From Lysobacter sp. BMK333-48F3 (GTDB taxonomy: Bacteria > Pseudomonadota > Gammaproteobacteria > Xanthomonadales > Xanthomonadaceae), in assembly GCF_019733395.1 (NCBI RefSeq), contig NZ_JAIHOO010000001.1:2604501-2668500 (forward strand): a stretch of DNA of 64,000 bases, read 5' to 3'. The notes below the pieces were generated by a model. It worked only from the letters and a program-made list of their open reading frames with translations, searched no databases and had not been told where the DNA came from. Position 1 is the stretch's first letter, and the number at the start of each line of letters is the position of its first letter. This document shows, piece by piece, positions 37,810 through 46,193 of this stretch. Made by a program: the position numbers and the translations under genes.

Positions 37810-39203
37810 ACTTCCCGACTGTTGCGTTGCGTTCCCTGCCGCGCGCGTTCGCCGCGCTGTGCCTGCTGCCGCTCGCCGCCGTCGCCGCGCCCCGCGACGA
37901 CTACGCGCGCCAGTGGCCCTTGCGGCTCGGCCGCGACGACGGCGGCGCCTACCGGGTGGTGCTGGACGAGTCGGTGTACCGCCAGGCGCGCGATGCGCGA
38001 TTGCGCGACCTCGACGTGCTCGACAGCGCCGGCAAGCCGGTGCCGGCGGCGGTGTTCGCGCCCGAACAACCGCTGGCGCGCGCGCCGCAACGCGCCAGCC
38101 TGCCGTGGTTCGCCTTGCCGGCCGCGCCGGCGGACGCGGCCGGCGCGGGTTGGGAGTTGATCAGCGAAGTCGAAACCGACGGGCGCCTGCGCCGGGTCGA
38201 AGCGCGCAGCACCGGCGGCGCGCGCGCGCCGCAGACCGCGTTGTTGATCGACGCCAGCCGGCTGCGCTCGCCGATCCTGGCGCTGGAACTGGAATGGGCG
38301 CCCGGCGCCGCGCTGGAGGCGGCGTACCGGGTCGAGGCCAGCGACGATCTCGACCAATGGCGCGCGGTGTCGAGCAGCGGCCGGCTGCTCGACCTGCAGC
38401 GCGGCGGCCAGCGCTTGCTGCAGCGGCGCATCGTGTTCGATCCGGTCGGCGAGCAGGCGCGCTATCTGCGCCTGACCCCGCAGGATCCGAACGCGGCGGC
38501 GCCGATCAGCGCAGTGGTGGCCGAGCTGGCCGCGGACGCGGCGACCGCGCCCTTGCAGTGGCGCGAGCTCACCGGGCGGCGGGTCGAACAGAGCGAGGGC
38601 CGGGTCGAGTTCGAATTCGAGCTCGACGGGCGCTTTCCGATCCAGCAGGCCGACGTGGCCCTGCCGGGCAATCACGCCCTGGAGTGGCGGCTGAGCAGTC
38701 GCGACACGGCCGAGGGGCATTGGGTCGCGCGCGCCGGGCCGTGGATGGCGTACCGGGTCGATGGCGAAGGCGCCGGCGACCGCTCGGCTGCGCGCCAGTT
38801 GGCGGCGACGGTGCGCGACCGCCACTGGCGGCTGCGCGCCAACGGCGCGGTGCCGGGCGAGCCGGTGCTGCGCCTGGGCTACCGGCCCGAAGTCGCGGTG
38901 TTCCTGGCCCAGGGCGAGCCGCCGTACGCCCTGGTCGCCGGCAGCGCGCGCGCGGCGCGCGCCGATTCGCCGTTGGCGGAGTTGATCGAGACCTTGCGCC
39001 AGCGCCGCGGCAGCGATTGGCAACCGGCCGAGGCCAGTCTGGGCGCCTCGGCGGCCTTGGCGGGCGAGGCGGCGCTGGTGCCGCCGGAGCCGAAGCGGGA
39101 TTGGCGTTCGTGGGTGCTGTGGGCGGTGCTGGTGGCGGGCGCGCTGATCGTCGCCGGTTTCGCTTTCAGCCTGCTGCGCTCGGGCCCGCCGCCGGCGGCG
39201 TGA
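37806..39203 (+). CDS. DUF3999 protein
   Basis: A 465-residue exported protein. Start chosen as the TTG at 37806 overlapping the DUF2339 stop (TTGA), because it directly precedes a signal peptide (LPRAFAALCLLPLAAVAAP) and no ATG lies nearby. The mature part is a periplasmic beta-rich domain (residues ~25-420) with a membrane helix near the C-terminus (WVLWAVLVAGALIVAGFAFSLL, ~435-456). The single C-terminal anchor leaves the bulk in the periplasm. DUF3999 function is unknown. The tight overlap with the DUF2339 gene argues for a common complex. Confidence 0.83.
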   Translation: MNFPTVALRSLPRAFAALCLLPLAAVAAPRDDYARQWPLRLGRDDGGAYRVVLDESVYRQARDARLRDLDVLDSAGKPVPAAVFAPEQPLARAPQRASLPWFALPAAPADAAGAGWELISEVETDGRLRRVEARSTGGARAPQTALLIDASRLRSPILALELEWAPGAALEAAYRVEASDDLDQWRAVSSSGRLLDLQRGGQRLLQRRIVFDPVGEQARYLRLTPQDPNAAAPISAVVAELAADAATAPLQWRELTGRRVEQSEGRVEFEFELDGRFPIQQADVALPGNHALEWRLSSRDTAEGHWVARAGPWMAYRVDGEGAGDRSAARQLAATVRDRHWRLRANGAVPGEPVLRLGYRPEVAVFLAQGEPPYALVAGSARAARADSPLAELIETLRQRRGSDWQPAEASLGASAALAGEAALVPPEPKRDWRSWVLWAVLVAGALIVAGFAFSLLRSGPPPAA

Positions 39204-39253
39204 GCCGCGCCCGCCATCCCACCCGCTCGCCACGTCTTTGTCCTGCCCCCTCT

Positions 39254-39785
39254 GTAGGAGCGGCGTAAGCCGCGACCGCGCTCTCGCCCGTTCGCCGCGT
39301 CTTTGTCCTACGCCCTCTGTAGGAGCGGCGTAAGCCGCGACCGCCATCTCGCCCTTTCGCCGCGTCTTTGTCCTGTGCCCTTGTAGGAGCGGCGCAAGCC
39401 GCGACCGCGCTGTTGCGGTCTCGCGGCGTCTGTCGTTCGAAGGCTTCTAAAGCGCCAAAGCTCTAAAGCTCTTAAGGCAAAGCTTCCGTCCGCAAGCGGC
39501 CGGGTCACTTTCTTTGTCCAAGGCGACAAAGTCCCACGGGATTTCCTTCGGTCAAAAGTAACCAAAGAAAACGCCATAACTGTTTCGAATCAAGAGCCAC
39601 TATGGGACGAGGTTTGCGCCGGGCTGCTCCGCACAGGCCATCCCTGGCCTGGCTGCGCACGGGCCGCGTCCCTGCGGCCCGCCCTCCGGGGCTTCAGGGC
39701 GTTCTCGCGAGTTCGCTGCGGCGCCAAGCTCTTCAAGGCAAAGGCAAAGGCAAAGGCAAAGGCAAGAGCAGAGGCAATGGCAGCC
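39254..39785 (+). repeat. Composite dispersed repeat element, copy B
   Basis: This is a second copy of the element at 21878-22430, in the same orientation, filling the gap before pgk. GTAGGAGCGGCG units lie at 39254, 39319 and 39383 (period 64-65 nt; the 24-nt loop module present in copy A is absent). Then come the conserved block, with hairpin AGGCCA/TGGCCT and GGGCCGC/GCGGCCC (39661-39680), and a tail of AAGGCA-like units (39735-39780). The CTTTCTTTGTC hairpin is interrupted at 39532-39554 by a 23-nt module. Next to it (39797-39830) are four CCAATCCC-type units. Confidence 0.85.
39532..39554 (+). repeat. 23-nt inserted module
   Basis: This block (begins TCCCACGGGATTTCC, ends TTCGGTCA) splits the right arm of the CTTTCTTTGTC/GACAAAGAAAG hairpin relative to copy A. 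It is almost identical to the 24-nt module at 21890-21913, 21979-22002 and 22068-22091, which there splits a different hairpin. Confidence 0.8.
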
Positions 39786-39944
39786 GCTTTGCAGTCCTAA
39801 CCCCCAATCCCCAATCCCCAATCCCCGCCATTCAGCCCCGAAGGTTCCTTTCGGCCCCCCGCGCCGCGACAATAGTCGGCCCAGCGCCGGCTGCTGCCGG
39901 CTGCGTCCCCCGCCCACATTCCCCGCATCGCCCCAGGAGGCCCC

Positions 39945-41120
39945 GTGTCCATCGTCCGCATGACCGATCTCGATCTCGCCGGCAAGCGCGTGCTGATCCG
40001 CGAAGATCTCAACGTGCCCATCGACGATGGCCGGATCACTTCGGAGCAGCGCATCCTCGCCGCCCTGCCGACCCTGAAGCTGGCGCTGGAGAAGGGCGCG
40101 GCGGTGATGGTCACCTCGCATCTGGGCCGTCCGAAGGAAGGCCAGTGGAGCCAGGCCGATTCGCTGGCGCCGGTGGCCCGGCGCCTGTCCGAACTGCTCG
40201 GCATCGAGGTGCCGCTGGTCAAGGATTGGGTCGGCGGCGTCGACGTGCAGCCGGGCCAGTTGGTGCTGCTGGAGAACTGCCGCATGAACGTCGGCGAAGG
40301 CAAGGACGACGAAGCCCTGTCCAAGCAGTACGCGGCGTTGTGCGACGTGTTCGTGATGGACGCCTTCGGCACCGCGCATCGCGCCCAGGCCTCCACCCAT
40401 GGCGCGATCCGCCACGCCAAGATCGCCGCCGGCGGCCCGCTGCTGATGGCCGAGCTGGACGCGCTGGCCAAGGCGCTGGACAACCCGGCGCGGCCGCTGC
40501 TGGCGATCGTCGCCGGCTCCAAGGTCTCGACCAAGCTGGAACTGCTGTCCTCGCTGGTGTCCAAGGTCGATCAGCTGATCGTCGGCGGCGGCATCGCCAA
40601 CACTTTCATCGCCGCGATGGGCCATGGCGTCGGCAAGTCGCTGGTCGAAAACGACCTGATCGAAACCGCCAGGAAGATCATGGCCGACGCCAAGGCGCGC
40701 GGCGCCGAGATCCCGGTGCCGACCGACGTGGTGGTGGCGCCGGCCTTCGCCGCCGACGCGCCGGCCACGGTCAAGGCGGTCGACGCGGTCGGGGCCGACG
40801 ACATGATCCTCGACATCGGCCCGGACACCGCCGCGCGTTACGCCGAGCTGATCAAGAACGCCGGCACCGTGGTCTGGAACGGCCCGGTCGGCGTGTTCGA
40901 ATTCGACGCCTTCGGCAAGGGCACCGAAACGCTGGCGCGCGCGATCGCCGCGTCGAAGGCGTTCTCGATCGCCGGCGGCGGCGACACCCTGGCCGCGGTC
41001 GACAAGTACGAGATCGCCGGCGAGGTGTCCTACATCTCCACCGGCGGCGGCGCCTTCCTCGAATTCCTGGAAGGCAAGGAACTGCCGGCGGTGGCCGCGC
41101 TCAAGCAGCGCGCGGCGTGA
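39945..41120 (+). CDS. pgk: Phosphoglycerate kinase
   Basis: A 391-residue glycolytic kinase interconverting 1,3-bisphosphoglycerate/ADP and 3-phosphoglycerate/ATP. The GTG at 39945 is chosen because AGGAGG sits 6 nt upstream; the next ATG is five codons later. Motifs: [19 protein letters not shown] (residues ~14-32) is the substrate-binding signature; [10 protein letters not shown] (~60-69); [15 protein letters not shown] (~188-202) and [11 protein letters not shown] (~213); the nucleotide loop [18 protein letters not shown] (~311-328); C-terminal [13 protein letters not shown] (~345). Its stop overlaps the HAD gene start (GTGA), implying coupled translation. Confidence 0.97.
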   Translation: MSIVRMTDLDLAGKRVLIREDLNVPIDDGRITSEQRILAALPTLKLALEKGAAVMVTSHLGRPKEGQWSQADSLAPVARRLSELLGIEVPLVKDWVGGVDVQPGQLVLLENCRMNVGEGKDDEALSKQYAALCDVFVMDAFGTAHRAQASTHGAIRHAKIAAGGPLLMAELDALAKALDNPARPLLAIVAGSKVSTKLELLSSLVSKVDQLIVGGGIANTFIAAMGHGVGKSLVENDLIETARKIMADAKARGAEIPVPTDVVVAPAFAADAPATVKAVDAVGADDMILDIGPDTAARYAELIKNAGTVVWNGPVGVFEFDAFGKGTETLARAIAASKAFSIAGGGDTLAAVDKYEIAGEVSYISTGGGAFLEFLEGKELPAVAALKQRAA

Positions 41121-41764
41121 GCGCCCGGCACGCGCTGTTCTTCGATCTCGACGGCACCCTGATCGATTCCTCGCTCGGCATCACCCGCTCGATCGCTTAC
41201 GCCTTCGAGCGGCTGGAGCATCCGGTGCCCGACGACGCGGCCCTGCGCGGCTGGATCGGGCCGGCCTTGCGCACCAGCTTCGCCCCCTTGCTCGGCGACG
41301 CGGCGCGGGTCGAGCAGGCGGTGGCGCTGTACCTGGAGCGTTATGGCCGCGAAGGCTGGACCGAGCACACCGTCTACGACGGCGTGACCGAGATGCTGGA
41401 TGCGGCGCACGCGGCCGGGCATCGACTGGCGGTGGTGACCGCCAAGAACGAGGACAATGCGCGCAAGATCCTCGCCCACCTGCCGTTCGGCGAGCGCTTC
41501 GACGACGTGATCGGCTCGACCGTCGACGGCCGCCTGACCCACAAGGTCGATCTGATCGGCGAAGCGCTGCGGCGCCTGGGGTTGCGCGCGCAGGACTGCG
41601 TGATGATCGGCGACCGGCGCATGGACATCGAAGGCGCGGCCGAGCACGGCATGGGCAACATCGGCGTGTTGTGGGGCTTCGGCAGCGAAGACGAACTGCG
41701 CGAGGCCGGCGCACAGCGCCTGGCGCACACGCCGGCGCAGCTGCCGGCGTTGTTCGCGGCCTGA
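41117..41764 (+). CDS. HAD-family phosphatase (phosphoglycolate phosphatase-like)
   Basis: A 215-residue HAD-superfamily hydrolase that starts with GTG overlapping the pgk stop by 4 nt. Motif [16 protein letters not shown] (residues ~8-22) holds the nucleophile Asp; motif II is AVVTAKN (~100-106); motif III Lys is in [15 protein letters not shown] (~134-148); motif [19 protein letters not shown] (~153-169). The helical cap (residues ~25-85) fits the PGP/Gph subfamily. Substrate is likely a small phosphomonoester; damage repair of a glycolytic side-product would suit the coupling to pgk, but that is inference. Confidence 0.85.
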   Translation: MSARHALFFDLDGTLIDSSLGITRSIAYAFERLEHPVPDDAALRGWIGPALRTSFAPLLGDAARVEQAVALYLERYGREGWTEHTVYDGVTEMLDAAHAAGHRLAVVTAKNEDNARKILAHLPFGERFDDVIGSTVDGRLTHKVDLIGEALRRLGLRAQDCVMIGDRRMDIEGAAEHGMGNIGVLWGFGSEDELREAGAQRLAHTPAQLPALFAA

Positions 41765-41839
41765 GTGCGGCGCGAGCGAGGCGTCCCGCTTCGAAGAGGG
41801 TAAGTCGGGGGAGGCTTGGTCGCTGTTACGACCAGCGAC

Positions 41840-42038
41840 AGCAAATCCCCCCGCGCTGCATGCGCTGCTCAGCCGCCGGGCTTGCGCCGGGCGCTGGCCC
41901 CCTTTTTCAAAGGGGGCGATCGATGACGCGCTCGGTTCTCGGTGGTCCGATCATCCGATGGTCCGATGGTCCGATGGTCCGATGGAGCTGCCTTTGCAGT
42001 TCCCCCCTTTGAAAAAGGGGGGCAGGGGGGGATTTGCT
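41840..42038. repeat. MITE-like inverted-repeat element
   Basis: Outer arms AGCAAATCCCCCC (41840-41852) and GGGGGGATTTGCT (42026-42038) are exact complements. Inside are inverted copies of CCCCCTTTTTCAAAGGGGG (41898-41916; reverse form at 42002-42022). The centre (41945-41985) is a short tandem array of TCCGATGG units. No open frame and no transposase are visible, and no clear target duplication at the ends. A single GTAGGAGCGGCG-type hairpin in reverse orientation follows at 42114-42137. Together these fill 41765-42324. Confidence 0.72.
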
Positions 42039-42324
42039 CCTGACTCCATGCCGGCACCCGAGCGTCCAGGCTCCGATCGTTCGCGCCGGCGTTGTTTCCT
42101 CTGCGCGTCCCGTGGTCGCGGCTCACGCCGCTCCTACAGGCGACGAGGCCGGACTCCAGGCTAAGGCGACGGCTGCGTTTCGCCGCATCCCGCGGCAATC
42201 GCGATAGCAATCACGTTTGCGAAAAGTGATCACAATCGCTTAACGCCGGTTTTATGCCGGTGCGACAGGGCTGGCCTATGGTGCGCGAGCGGCGAATGAG
42301 CGCCGCACCAAAGGGAGAGACTGC

Positions 42325-42546
42325 ATGCGTCGTATCGGAATGTTCGCTGCCGTGTTCGCGGTGGCGCTGGCGGGTAGCGTGTCGTTCAATGCACTGGCCA
42401 ACAGCTGGCAGGGCACCTGGTACTACTACAACGCCGAAGGCGCGCAGGTCGGCAAGTGGACCGCGGGCTGCGGCGCCGCCGACGGCCGTTGGGGCACGGT
42501 CACCGAGAACAAGCGCTTCGTGCAGGGCTGCGCGGTCGAGAGCTGA
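42325..42546 (+). CDS. Small exported protein, paralogue 1 (DUF6289-like)
   Basis: A 73-residue protein with a signal peptide (MRRIGMFAAVFAVALAGSVSFNALA, cleavage near 25) and a mature ~48-residue segment NSWQGTWYYYNAEGAQVGKWTAGC... It shares the plan Tyr/aromatic cluster, x-(D/E)G-x-x-VG, Cys, x-x-WG-x-x-T, Cys with the next gene. The two mature Cys could form a disulfide in the periplasm. A ribosome-binding site AAAGGGAGAG precedes the ATG. The pattern resembles DUF6289 from memory; function unknown. The amino terminus and Sec signal argue for export rather than an intracellular role. Confidence 0.75.
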   Translation: MRRIGMFAAVFAVALAGSVSFNALANSWQGTWYYYNAEGAQVGKWTAGCGAADGRWGTVTENKRFVQGCAVES

Positions 42547-42695
42547 GTCCCGCGCGCCGGATCCCATGCCGGCCATTGCGACGGTCGCGTCGCCGGAGGG
42601 CCCGCCCGCGCGGGCCTTCCGTCCGCGCAAGCGGTCGCGCGAGCCGCATGGGCGCAGTCGTCTTATCGATCGTCGTCACGACAGGAGAGACTCAC

Positions 42696-42917
42696 ATGCG
42701 TCACTTGATCACCGCCGCGGCCGTGGCCGCGTTCGCCGGCGCGCTCGCGTTGGCCGGCAACGTCCTGGCTGCGCCGCCGGGCCAGGGTTATTCGATCACC
42801 TACTTCGGCCCGGACGGCGAAGTCGTCGGCGGCGCGACCGCGCACTGCAGCGGCGAATACCTGTCCTGGGGCGATCGCACCGCGACCTACGACAAGCGCA
42901 CCTGGTATTGCGATTGA
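42696..42917 (+). CDS. Small exported protein, paralogue 2 (DUF6289-like)
   Basis: A 73-residue paralogue of the preceding gene, with identical length and a CAGGAGAG ribosome-binding site 6 nt before the ATG. The signal peptide runs to about residue 26 (AAAVAAFAGALALAGNVLAA). The mature segment PPGQGYSITYFGPDGEVVGGATAHC... ends in a terminal Cys-Asp. It keeps the aromatic-DG-VG-Cys-WG-T-Cys pattern. A frame opens further upstream, but the signal peptide fixes this start. The 149-nt gap from paralogue 1 suggests separate ribosome loading in one transcript. Confidence 0.75.
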   Translation: MRHLITAAAVAAFAGALALAGNVLAAPPGQGYSITYFGPDGEVVGGATAHCSGEYLSWGDRTATYDKRTWYCD

Positions 42918-42930
42918 ACGACGGCGGACG

Positions 42931-43103
42931 GTGCGGCCGTTCGGCCGCGCCGTCCCCCTTGTAGCGCAGTGCGGCCGTTAGGCCGCGCCGTCCCTTTTTG
43001 CCGTGCAGTGCGGCCGTTAGGCCGCGCCGTCCCCCTTGTAGCGCAGTGCGGACGTCAGGCCGCGCCGTCCTTCTTCTAGCGCAGCGCGGTCCGGCCGCGT
43101 CGT
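42931..43103. repeat. Tandem hairpin array, ~38-bp period
   Basis: Units of the form GTGCGGCCGTTAGGCCGC followed by GCCGTCC start at 42931, 42969, 43008 and 43046, with a degenerate fifth near 43085. Each unit is a GCGGCC/GGCCGC hairpin followed by a short C/T-rich run. The array lies just after the small exported paralogues and may act as serial terminators. There are no unique spacers. Confidence 0.78.
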
Positions 43104-43173
43104 ACTTCACCATGCAGCGCTTATCGTTCGCCGATCTTCGGCGCGCTGCGGCGATAACCGCTAGGCTGCGCGC

Positions 43174-44043
43174 ATGAAGCCGCGCCGCTACCTGCAACTG
43201 GACGTGTTCGCCGAGCGGGTCGGCGCCGGCAATCCGCTCGCGGTGGTGCTGGACGCGGACGACCTGGACCCGGCGCGGATGCAGTCGTTCGCCGCCTGGA
43301 CCCATCTGCCGGAAACCATCTTCCTGTTGCCGCCGGGCGCCGGCGCGGACTATCGCGTGCGCATCTTCACTCCGACCCAGGAACTGCCGTTCGCCGGCCA
43401 TCCCAGCGTCGGCGCGGCCTGGGCGGCGCTCGACGCGAGACTGGTGCCGGCCGATGCCGATAGCCTGTTCCAGGACTGCGCGGCCGGCCGCTTGCCGGTG
43501 CGCGTGCGGCGCGACGAGAACGGCATTCGCATCGCCGTGCGCGCGCCGCGTGCGCGGCCTTGCGCCGCCGACGAGATGCGCCGGCTTGCGCTCGAGCGAG
43601 CCTTCGCCGGCATCGCGCGCGGCGCGCTCGGCTTGCGTTTGTGGGACAACGGGCCGCGCTGGTGGCTGCTGGAGCTCGCCGACGAAGCCGGCGTACGCGG
43701 TTTGCGCGCCGACTTCGCCGCGATCCGCGCCGCCACCGACGGCGATGCGCTCGGCGTGGCGGTGTTCGCCCGCAGCGACGGCGCCGACGGCGCGGACTAC
43801 ACGGTGCGCGCGTTCTGCCCCAGCGACGGCATCGACGAAGATCCGGTCACCGGCAGCGCCAATGCGGCGATCGCCGCGGCCCTGCTGGAAGCCGGGCGCA
43901 TCGCTTCCGGCAGCGCGTATCGGGTCAGCCAGGGGCGCGAAGTCGGACGCGACGGTTGGGTCGAGGTGCGCGTGGACGACGACGGCGAGGTCTGGATCGG
44001 CGGCGCAGTGCAGGCGACGATCCGCGGCGAACTGGTGTGGTGA
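43174..44043 (+). CDS. PhzF-family isomerase/epimerase-like protein
   Basis: A 289-residue protein of the PhzF (diaminopimelate-epimerase fold) family. YLQLDVFAERVGAGNPLAVVLDADDL (residues ~5-30) carries the GNPLAVV motif with the catalytic Glu region; RIFTPTQELPFAGHPSVGAAWA (~67-88) has the conserved AGHP; VRAFCPSDGIDEDPVTGSANAAIAAAL (~210-236) has the DPVTGSA motif. The best-known member makes phenazine precursor, but most relatives, including YddE-like proteins, have unknown substrates. No phenazine genes are nearby. Confidence 0.88.
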   Translation: MKPRRYLQLDVFAERVGAGNPLAVVLDADDLDPARMQSFAAWTHLPETIFLLPPGAGADYRVRIFTPTQELPFAGHPSVGAAWAALDARLVPADADSLFQDCAAGRLPVRVRRDENGIRIAVRAPRARPCAADEMRRLALERAFAGIARGALGLRLWDNGPRWWLLELADEAGVRGLRADFAAIRAATDGDALGVAVFARSDGADGADYTVRAFCPSDGIDEDPVTGSANAAIAAALLEAGRIASGSAYRVSQGREVGRDGWVEVRVDDDGEVWIGGAVQATIRGELVW

Positions 44044-44558
44044 GCGCGGCCGCGCGTGCTGCGATGCGTAATGCGATCGCCGCCGATGCGTAGTCGATGC
44101 GCAGATTGCGCAATAAATGCCTGAAAGGTTTTGTGGCACCGCTCCGCGGGCGGCGATGCGGCCTGCCTGCGTACGTACACGCATGGAGCACGTTCGGGTG
44201 GTCGTTGGTCCGCCGACGTTCGAGGCTGGCCGAGGGCTCGGGATCCGGCCGGGCCGATCCCGTCCCGACCGTGTCCTGTCGCGCGGGAAGTTCGCGTTTC
44301 AGCCCGAGGAAATGAACGAAAATCACCTTCGCTCACGACCAATGCCGGCCGTCAGAAAGCGAAGCACTTCTATCTGTAAATGAGATTTTCGTCACGTTTT
44401 ATTTGCGATGAACGGGAGCAGGCTAAATCGCGATACACACCTAAAAGCACCCCGAACGTGTGTTATCGATGCCTGGCCCGATGACGTGCCCCCAGCGAGC
44501 GCGGCCTGGCTGACCATCTCAGGCACGAGGCGGCCGCACGCCGCCACAGGAGGACGTG
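44044..44558 (+). promoter_or_regulatory. Unusually AT-rich leader before the Gly4Ser lipoprotein
   Basis: No gene is supported in this 515-nt stretch. The part from about 44300 to 44460 is clearly poorer in GC than the surroundings (for example GAGATTTTCGTCACG at 44380 and TTTTATTTGCGATG around 44400). This fits a promoter/regulatory region or horizontally acquired DNA. No individual -35/-10 pair could be chosen with confidence. CACAGGAGGA (44545-44554) is the ribosome-binding site of the following gene. Confidence 0.45.
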
Positions 44559-45983
44559 ATGGACTCGCAGACCTTGCTCAAGGCCCTTTCCTATAGCCTG
44601 CTCGCCGCGTGCATCGCGGCGGCGACGGTATCGACCACCGGCTGTTCCGGTTCCGGCGGCGTCAAATCGAGTTTCAACCCCGGTGCGGGCGGCGGCGACG
44701 GCAGCGGCTCGGGCGGCGGCGGCTCCGGTGGCGGCGGTTCGGGCGGTGGCGGCTCCGGTGGCGGCGGTTCCGGCGGCGGGGGCTCGGGCGGCGGCGGTTC
44801 CGGTGGCGGCGGTTCGGGCGGCGGTGGCGGCGGGACCCCAGGCGGTCCGGGCAGCCCCGGCACGGGCACCTCGGTACCGGGCAATCCGATCGGTTCGGTC
44901 GCGACCACCGGCGGCAACCTGCTCAACAGCGTCGGCGGCGCCATCAGCGGCCTCAGCGGACAGATTCCCAACCAGGCGCTGCTCGGCGGCAACACGCCGA
45001 CCGCCAACAGCCTGGCGACCGTGGTCGACGACCTCGGCAAGACCGTCAGCAGCCTCGGCACCGCGACCAGCAGCGGCCTGGGCCAGACCGGCAACATCGC
45101 CAACCCGGTCGGCACCACCGCGGCCGGCCTGGATACGGTGGTGATCAACGCCGGTACCACGGTCGACGATCTCGGCAAGACCGTAGCTACCGTCGGCGCC
45201 TTCCAGGGCTCGCCGATCCAGCCCTTGACCAGCGCCGCCGGCAGCCTGGTGTCGACCGCGGGTAGTGCGATCAAGACCACCGGCGGCAAGGTCGGCGGCT
45301 TGGTCGAAGGTTCGACGGGCACGGCCCTGACCGGCGCGGTCAGCGGCATTCTCAATCCGGCGGCCGGCATCGGTCAGGCCAACGGCGGCACCACCGGAGG
45401 CAGCGGCGGCGGCAACCTGGTCGCCAACGTCTCGCGCAGCGTCGGCGGCGTGACTTCGGGCGTGGCCGCCGCCGGCGGCACGCTCGGCGGCCAGATCGCC
45501 GCGGCGCCGGTACCGGGCGGCGCGGCCGGCCTGGTCGGCGGCGCGGTGCAGGGCGTCAGCGGCAACCTCGGCACGGTCGGTGCCGGCATCAGCGCCGGCA
45601 TGGGCAATGCCGGCAGCATCGCCAACCCGGTCGGCATCACCGGCGGCTCGACCGCCGGTGGCGTCGCCGGGCTCGGCGGCACGGTCGGCAACCTCGGCGC
45701 CGCAGTCGCCAGCACTGGTGCGTCGACGCCGTTGGCGCCGGCGACCAGCGCGCTCGGCGGTGCGGTGTCCAGCGCCGGCAATGTCGTGACCACGGTCGGC
45801 GGTACCGCTGCGGCGGGGACCAACGGCGGCGTGCTGCAGCCGGTGACCCAGGCCTTGAACACGGTCGTCAACGGCGCGGCGGCGGCGACTCCGCTCAACA
45901 ACCAGAACGGCGGTCTGCTCGGCGGCGCGGTCGGCGGCACCGATGGCCTGCTCGGCACCGGTCTGTTGCGCAAGAAGAAGTAA
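44559..45983 (+). CDS. Gly4Ser-linker repeat lipoprotein, candidate TpsB partner
   Basis: A 474-residue predicted lipoprotein; the GTG one codon earlier is less likely than this ATG. Signal SYSLLAACIAAATVSTTGC puts the Cys near residue 30 (imperfect lipobox). Residues ~50-92 are a natural (Gly4Ser)n linker, then a Pro/Gly segment. From ~100 to the end come degenerate ~40-residue repeats, e.g. GLGQTGNIANPVGTT and GMGNAGSIANPVGIT, or SLATVVDDLGKTVSSLG and NAGTTVDDLGKTVATVG. The protein lacks Trp and Tyr and ends GTGLLRKKK. Such proteins have been named collagen-like in annotations, yet Gly-X-Y triplets are absent. The neighbour 210 nt downstream is an outer-membrane TpsB transporter. Function unknown; a surface-displayed protein is likely. 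Confidence 0.72.
   Translation: MDSQTLLKALSYSLLAACIAAATVSTTGCSGSGGVKSSFNPGAGGGDGSGSGGGGSGGGGSGGGGSGGGGSGGGGSGGGGSGGGGSGGGGGGTPGGPGSPGTGTSVPGNPIGSVATTGGNLLNSVGGAISGLSGQIPNQALLGGNTPTANSLATVVDDLGKTVSSLGTATSSGLGQTGNIANPVGTTAAGLDTVVINAGTTVDDLGKTVATVGAFQGSPIQPLTSAAGSLVSTAGSAIKTTGGKVGGLVEGSTGTALTGAVSGILNPAAGIGQANGGTTGGSGGGNLVANVSRSVGGVTSGVAAAGGTLGGQIAAAPVPGGAAGLVGGAVQGVSGNLGTVGAGISAGMGNAGSIANPVGITGGSTAGGVAGLGGTVGNLGAAVASTGASTPLAPATSALGGAVSSAGNVVTTVGGTAAAGTNGGVLQPVTQALNTVVNGAAAATPLNNQNGGLLGGAVGGTDGLLGTGLLRKKK
44709..44834 (+). repeat. 15-bp tandem repeat encoding Gly4Ser units
   Basis: About eight tandem 15-bp units encode GGGGS. Third codon positions vary among GGC, GGT and GGG and Ser uses TCC/TCG, so the run is not a recent perfect expansion. 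Copy number is likely to vary between strains. Confidence 0.85.
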
Positions 45984-46007
45984 GCGAATGAGCAGGGGAG
46001 CGTGCGC

Positions 46008-46036
46008 GCGGGAACGGACGCCGAGTCCGTTCCCGC
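46008..46036 (+). terminator. Hairpin between lipoprotein and TpsB genes
   Basis: A perfect 12-bp stem (GCGGGAACGGAC / GTCCGTTCCCGC) with a GCCGA loop begins 24 nt after the lipoprotein stop. No T-run follows, so partial read-through into the transporter gene is plausible and could set the ratio of the two products. Confidence 0.55.
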
Positions 46037-46193
46037 GTCGCGACGCCGGCATCACGCTCGCTCGGGAACGATGCGATGCAGCCATCGGCTGCATCGCGAC
46101 GGCGCCGCAAGGACCACGACGCGGCGTCGCGCACGAGGAAGGTGAGGGCGGCACGGCATAGCCTGCGCCCGGCGCAACGAACAGGGGTCGTGC

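Noticed and set aside
42931..43103. CRISPR-like regular repeats
   Set aside because: The units follow each other with near-identical spacer sequence and hairpin trailers, there are no unique spacers and no cas genes.
44709..44834. Gly4Ser linker as vector or fusion-construct contamination
   Set aside because: Synonymous codons vary among units, the flanks are natural host-like DNA, and the protein continues into native repeats.
44559..45983. Calling the Gly-rich protein collagen-like
   Set aside because: No run of Gly-X-Y triplets is visible; the Gly content comes from Gly4Ser units and hydrophobic repeats.
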